Below, piece after piece: positions 61,357 to 64,000 of a stretch of 64,000 nucleotides of DNA. Below the pieces are notes generated by a model, which was not told the origin of the DNA, made no database searches, and was given only the letters and a program-made list of their open reading frames with translations. Made by a program: the position numbers and the translations under genes. The stretch is from Cytobacillus oceanisediminis 2691 (GTDB lineage Bacteria; Bacillota; Bacilli; Bacillales; Cytobacillaceae), in NCBI RefSeq assembly GCF_000294775.2, contig NZ_CP015506.1, positions 595,501 to 659,500 on the forward strand, read 5' to 3'. The stretch's first letter is position 1, and each line of letters opens with the position of its first letter.

Positions 61357-62619
61357 ATGAAAAAAATTAAATTAAGTTTAGCCACTCAAATTTTCATCGG
61401 TCTTATTTTAGGAATCGCTATTGGCGGTATTTTCTATGGAAGTGAAACGGCGCAAAGTGTGCTGCAGCCCTTTGGCGATCTTTTTATCCGCTTAATTAAA
61501 ATGATTGTTGTTCCTATTGTACTATCAACAATTATTGTTGCCATTGCTGGTGTGGGTGATTTAAAAGCCGTCGGGAAGCTTGGCGGTAAATCATTGACTT
61601 ACTTTATTGGCATGACTTTGGTTGCTATTGTGGTGGGCCTCATTGCAGGTAATGTTATTCAGCCTGGTGCCGGCCTGAATATGGACAGCCTGCAGCAAAG
61701 TGACATTTCGAGCTATGTTGAAACCAATAAAGAGCAGGAAGGCAAGTCGATAGCAGATACATTTTTGCATATCGTACCTACTAATCCTGTACAAGCCATG
61801 GTTGAAGGCGATATGCTGGCGATTATCTTCTTTGCTGTTGTATTTGGCCTTGGAATTGCAGCAATTGGGGAAAAGGGAAAGCCAGTACTGAGATTTTTCG
61901 AAGGCACGGCAAAGGCCATGTTCTATGTGACAAACCTATTTATGAAGTATGCACCAATCGGAGTATTTGCCTTAATTGGTGTAACGATTTCCAAGTATGG
62001 TTTTGCCTCATTGATTCCATTGGGCAAGCTGGCACTTACTGTATATGGAGCCATGATCTTCTTTGTTCTTGTTGTGTTGGGGATAATGGCCAAAGTTGTC
62101 GGGTTCAGCATCTTTAAATTATTGAAGATGATTAAAGAAGAATTGATTTTGGCATTCTCAACTGCAAGTTCTGAAACAGTGCTTCCGAGAATCATGGACA
62201 AAATGGAGAAAGCGGGAAGCCCGAAACATATTTCGTCATTCGTTATTCCGACAGGCTATTCTTTTAACCTGGATGGATCCGTTTTATACCAGGCAATTGC
62301 CTCTTTATTTATTGCACAGATGTTTGGCATAGAATTAAGCATAGGACAGCAAATTACGTTAATGTTAGTACTGATGGTGACATCCAAAGGAATGGCGGGC
62401 GTGCCAGGCGTATCCTTTGTCGTGCTGCTGGCTACTTTCAGCACAATTGGATTACCTGCAGAAGGCCTTGCCTTTATTGCCGGCATCGACCGTATCCTTG
62501 ATATGGGCCGAACAGCTGTTAACGTGGTGGGGAACTCACTTGCGGCTATTGTTATTGCCAAGTGGGAAGGGCAATTTAACCCTCCAGCAGAAGAAAGATT
62601 TGAGCAACAAGCTTCATAA
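61357..62619 (+). CDS. Dicarboxylate/amino acid:cation symporter (GltP/GltT type)
   Basis: This 420-residue DAACS-family carrier has GDLFIRLIKMIVVPIVLSTI, AFSTASSETVLPRIMDKMEKAG (serine-rich hairpin 1), GYSFNLDGSVLYQAIASLFIAQ, TSKGMAGVPGVSFVVLLATF (hairpin 2) and IDRILDMGRTAVNVVGNSLAAIVIAKWEG. It imports glutamate or aspartate, probably with protons or sodium. AAGGTAGGG precedes ATG 61357. The c-di-AMP riboswitch upstream implies control by osmotic/potassium signalling: glutamate is the main counter-ion of potassium. Substrate assigned by family. Confidence 0.93.
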   Translation: MKKIKLSLATQIFIGLILGIAIGGIFYGSETAQSVLQPFGDLFIRLIKMIVVPIVLSTIIVAIAGVGDLKAVGKLGGKSLTYFIGMTLVAIVVGLIAGNVIQPGAGLNMDSLQQSDISSYVETNKEQEGKSIADTFLHIVPTNPVQAMVEGDMLAIIFFAVVFGLGIAAIGEKGKPVLRFFEGTAKAMFYVTNLFMKYAPIGVFALIGVTISKYGFASLIPLGKLALTVYGAMIFFVLVVLGIMAKVVGFSIFKLLKMIKEELILAFSTASSETVLPRIMDKMEKAGSPKHISSFVIPTGYSFNLDGSVLYQAIASLFIAQMFGIELSIGQQITLMLVLMVTSKGMAGVPGVSFVVLLATFSTIGLPAEGLAFIAGIDRILDMGRTAVNVVGNSLAAIVIAKWEGQFNPPAEERFEQQAS

Positions 62620-62628
62620 TAGATTGGA

Positions 62629-62670
62629 AAACACTAACAAATGGCAGCATATTTGTTAGTGTTTTTTTTT
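62629..62670 (+). terminator. Intrinsic terminator after symporter
   Basis: AACACTAACAAAT (62630-62642) pairs with ATTTGTTAGTGTT (62651-62663), followed by a T-run. Confidence 0.92.
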
Positions 62671-62710
62671 GTATCTTTGTGTTATTCCATAAAGAGAGGA
62701 TGATGGAGCA

Positions 62711-63174
62711 GGTTCGGACAGAGAAGCGGGAAACCAACGTGAAGGAGTCCGAAGGTGGAGCAGGCTCGGACAGAAAGGGGAGAAATCAACGTGAGCGAGT
62801 CCGAAGGTGGAGGAGGTTCGGACAGAAAGGGAAGAAATCAACGTGAGCGAGTCCGAAGGTGAAGGAGGCTCGGACAGAGAAGCTGGAAACCAACGTGAAG
62901 GAGTCCGAAGGTGGAGAAGATTCGGACAGAAAGGGGAGAAATCAACGTGAGCGAGTCCGAAGGTGAAGCAGGTTCGGACAGTAAAGCGGGAAATCAACGT
63001 GAAGGAGTCCGAAGGTGGAGGAGGTTCGGACAGAAAAGGGAGAAATCAACTTGAGCGAGTCCGAAGGTGGAGCAGGTTCGGACAGAAAAGGGAGAAATCA
63101 ACGTGAGCGAGTCCGAAGGTGAAGGAGGTTCGGACAGAGAAGCGGGAAATCAACTTGAGCGAGTCCGAAGGTGG
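62711..63174. repeat. Nine tandem copies of a 52-bp GC-rich repeat
   Basis: The motif GTTCGGACAG, about 28 variable purine-rich bases (GAAGCGGGAAATCAACGTGA as a typical part) and GAGTCCGAAGG recurs with a period of exactly 52 bases. The first C of TTCGG lies at 62715, 62767, 62819, 62871, 62923, 62975, 63027, 63079 and 63131. Each unit has inverted arms TTCGGAC / GTCCGAA, so every unit can fold into a hairpin. Units differ by base changes only, no indels. The period is not a multiple of three, so long minus-strand frames here are not a protein. Base composition differs strongly from the surroundings. Confidence 0.93.
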
Positions 63175-63266
63175 CTTATGAAAAGTTAATGCTGTTCCAC
63201 TTTTATCAAATCGCCCTTAAGGGTCATAATTATATTATAATGGAGTACAAACTAGGAGGAGTTAAT

Positions 63267-63833
63267 TTGACAATGGGAAATATGGAGCTGTCACCAGAAC
63301 AGCGTGAAGAACTGCTGGAAACTCTGAAAGCGCGTTTTGAGAAAAACATGCACCGTCATGAAGGTGTGGAGTGGGCTGATGTACAAGCTAAGCTCGAGGC
63401 TAATCCTGAAAAATTGTGGTCACTCAATGAAATGGAAGCAACTGAAGGCGAACCGGATGTTGTACGCCATGATCAAGAGACCGGCGAATACATATTTTAT
63501 GATTGTTCAGCTGAAAGTCCAAAAGGCAGGAGAAGTGTTTGTTACGATCGTGAAGCGCTGGAGGCACGGAAGAAACACAAGCCGGAAAACAGTGCTATGG
63601 ATATGGCAGCTGCCATGGGCATTGAGCTTTTAACCGAAGAGCAATACCGGGAGCTTCAGGAGCTTGAACATGTCGATAAGAAAACCTCTAGCTGGGTGCA
63701 AACGCCTGAGAATATAAGAAAACTTGGCGGGGCGATCTTTTGTGACCGGCGCTACGACACTGTTTTTGTGTATCACAATGGAGCCGATTCGTACTATGGT
63801 GCAAGGGGTTTCCGGGGCTCGCTGAGGGTTTAG
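63267..63833 (+). CDS. DUF4256 family protein
   Basis: This 188-residue soluble protein has family segments ELSPEQREELLETLKARFEK, ANPEKLWSLNEMEATEGEPDVV, GEYIFYDCSAESPKGRRSVCYD, AMGIELLTEEQYRELQELEH and IFCDRRYDTVFVYHNGADSYYGARGFRGSLRV (in parts). DUF4256 is common in bacteria and its function is unknown. TTG 63267 follows AGGAGG by seven bases; ATG 63273 is too far and the frame back to 63171 enters the repeat array. Confidence 0.92.
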   Translation: MTMGNMELSPEQREELLETLKARFEKNMHRHEGVEWADVQAKLEANPEKLWSLNEMEATEGEPDVVRHDQETGEYIFYDCSAESPKGRRSVCYDREALEARKKHKPENSAMDMAAAMGIELLTEEQYRELQELEHVDKKTSSWVQTPENIRKLGGAIFCDRRYDTVFVYHNGADSYYGARGFRGSLRV

Positions 63834-63901
63834 ATTCATTGCAGAAATTTGGGGGCCTGACTTCCTGAAGACTACAGTTTAATGAACAGGTTTTGTATTT
63901 C

Positions 63902-63925
63902 GCTGCCATTACGGCGGCTTTTTCT
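63902..63925 (+). terminator. Intrinsic terminator after DUF4256 gene
   Basis: GCTGCC (63902-63907) pairs with GGCGGC (63913-63918), one wobble, followed by TTTTTCTTT. The last 75 bases show no gene. Confidence 0.82.
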
Positions 63926-64000
63926 TTATATAAAAACTGGCAGTTTAGTTGAATATAGCACCAAATATCTGAATAATACAATATAAAGGAAACCCATTAG

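Noticed and set aside
62656..62997. Minus-strand protein frame in the 52-bp repeats (TFGLAHVDFSPFCP units)
   Set aside because: The period is not a multiple of three, so the peptide changes frame from unit to unit; the frame is chance openness of a GC-rich repeat.
62711..63174. CRISPR array
   Set aside because: The whole 52-bp unit repeats; there are no unique spacers and no cas genes.

Overview
The window looks like a chromosomal segment of a spore-forming, low-GC Gram-positive of the family Bacillaceae (Bacillus/Cytobacillus type). The evidence is strong GGAGG-type ribosome binding sites with frequent TTG and GTG starts, T-box and c-di-AMP (ydaO/yuaA-type) leaders, lipoboxes and typical Bacillaceae families (YhgE, BlaI/BlaR1, DUF421, DUF4256, DUF5316, manganese catalase). 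There is no prophage, transposon or CRISPR array, and I saw no rRNA or tRNA gene. The genes are mostly short operons in mixed orientation, separated by clear intrinsic terminators.

Region 1 (1-12.5 kb): a LytS/YesM kinase (cut by the window edge), a YesN regulator and a XylF-like sugar-binding lipoprotein form a likely sugar-sensing module. A Mef-like MFS efflux gene follows, preceded by a 14-codon leader peptide of the macrolide-stalling MRLR class and an attenuator. Next come a peptidase S51, an AlkD-like repair protein, a MarR-GNAT fusion, and a ROK regulator / MFS sugar transporter / maltose acetyltransferase operon with a 42-bp perfect palindrome in front.

Region 2 (12.5-25 kb): an inducible beta-lactamase locus (blaI-blaR1 divergent from bla with twin operators), a manganese catalase, asnA with an odd start, a secreted GlpQ-like phosphodiesterase, and a three-gene operon of a membrane transporter with two M20-type amidohydrolases.

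Region 3 (25-34 kb): a cREC-like receiver protein, an SRPBCC protein, a threonyl-tRNA synthetase lacking the editing half and controlled by three tandem T-box leaders, a YhgE/Pip protein, cdd, a methyltransferase and several small broken genes.

Region 4 (34-50 kb): an ArsR-like regulator divergent from a flavoprotein, a two-component system followed by two lipoproteins, a DHA2 drug efflux pump divergent from a TetR regulator, a T-box-controlled archaeal-type ProRS, an isochorismatase-like hydrolase, a membrane-anchored Mrr-like nuclease domain, a broken SAP-domain gene, GrpB and Nudix proteins.

Region 5 (50-64 kb): an LprI-like lipoprotein, a Cys/His-rich protein, small membrane proteins, an autoregulated ECF sigma/anti-sigma pair, VOC and GNAT proteins, a DUF421 protein, a nitronate monooxygenase-like enzyme, a glutamate-type symporter under a c-di-AMP riboswitch, nine tandem copies of a 52-bp repeat and a DUF4256 gene.

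Recurring themes are antibiotic and stress response (Mef-like, Bla, LmrB-like, MarR and TetR) and RNA-based control in front of second-copy aminoacyl-tRNA synthetases and transporters. At least five small genes are broken by one stop or one missing base, which indicates either active decay or base-call errors. Functions are inferred by reading motifs and remembered family sequences; no search was run.
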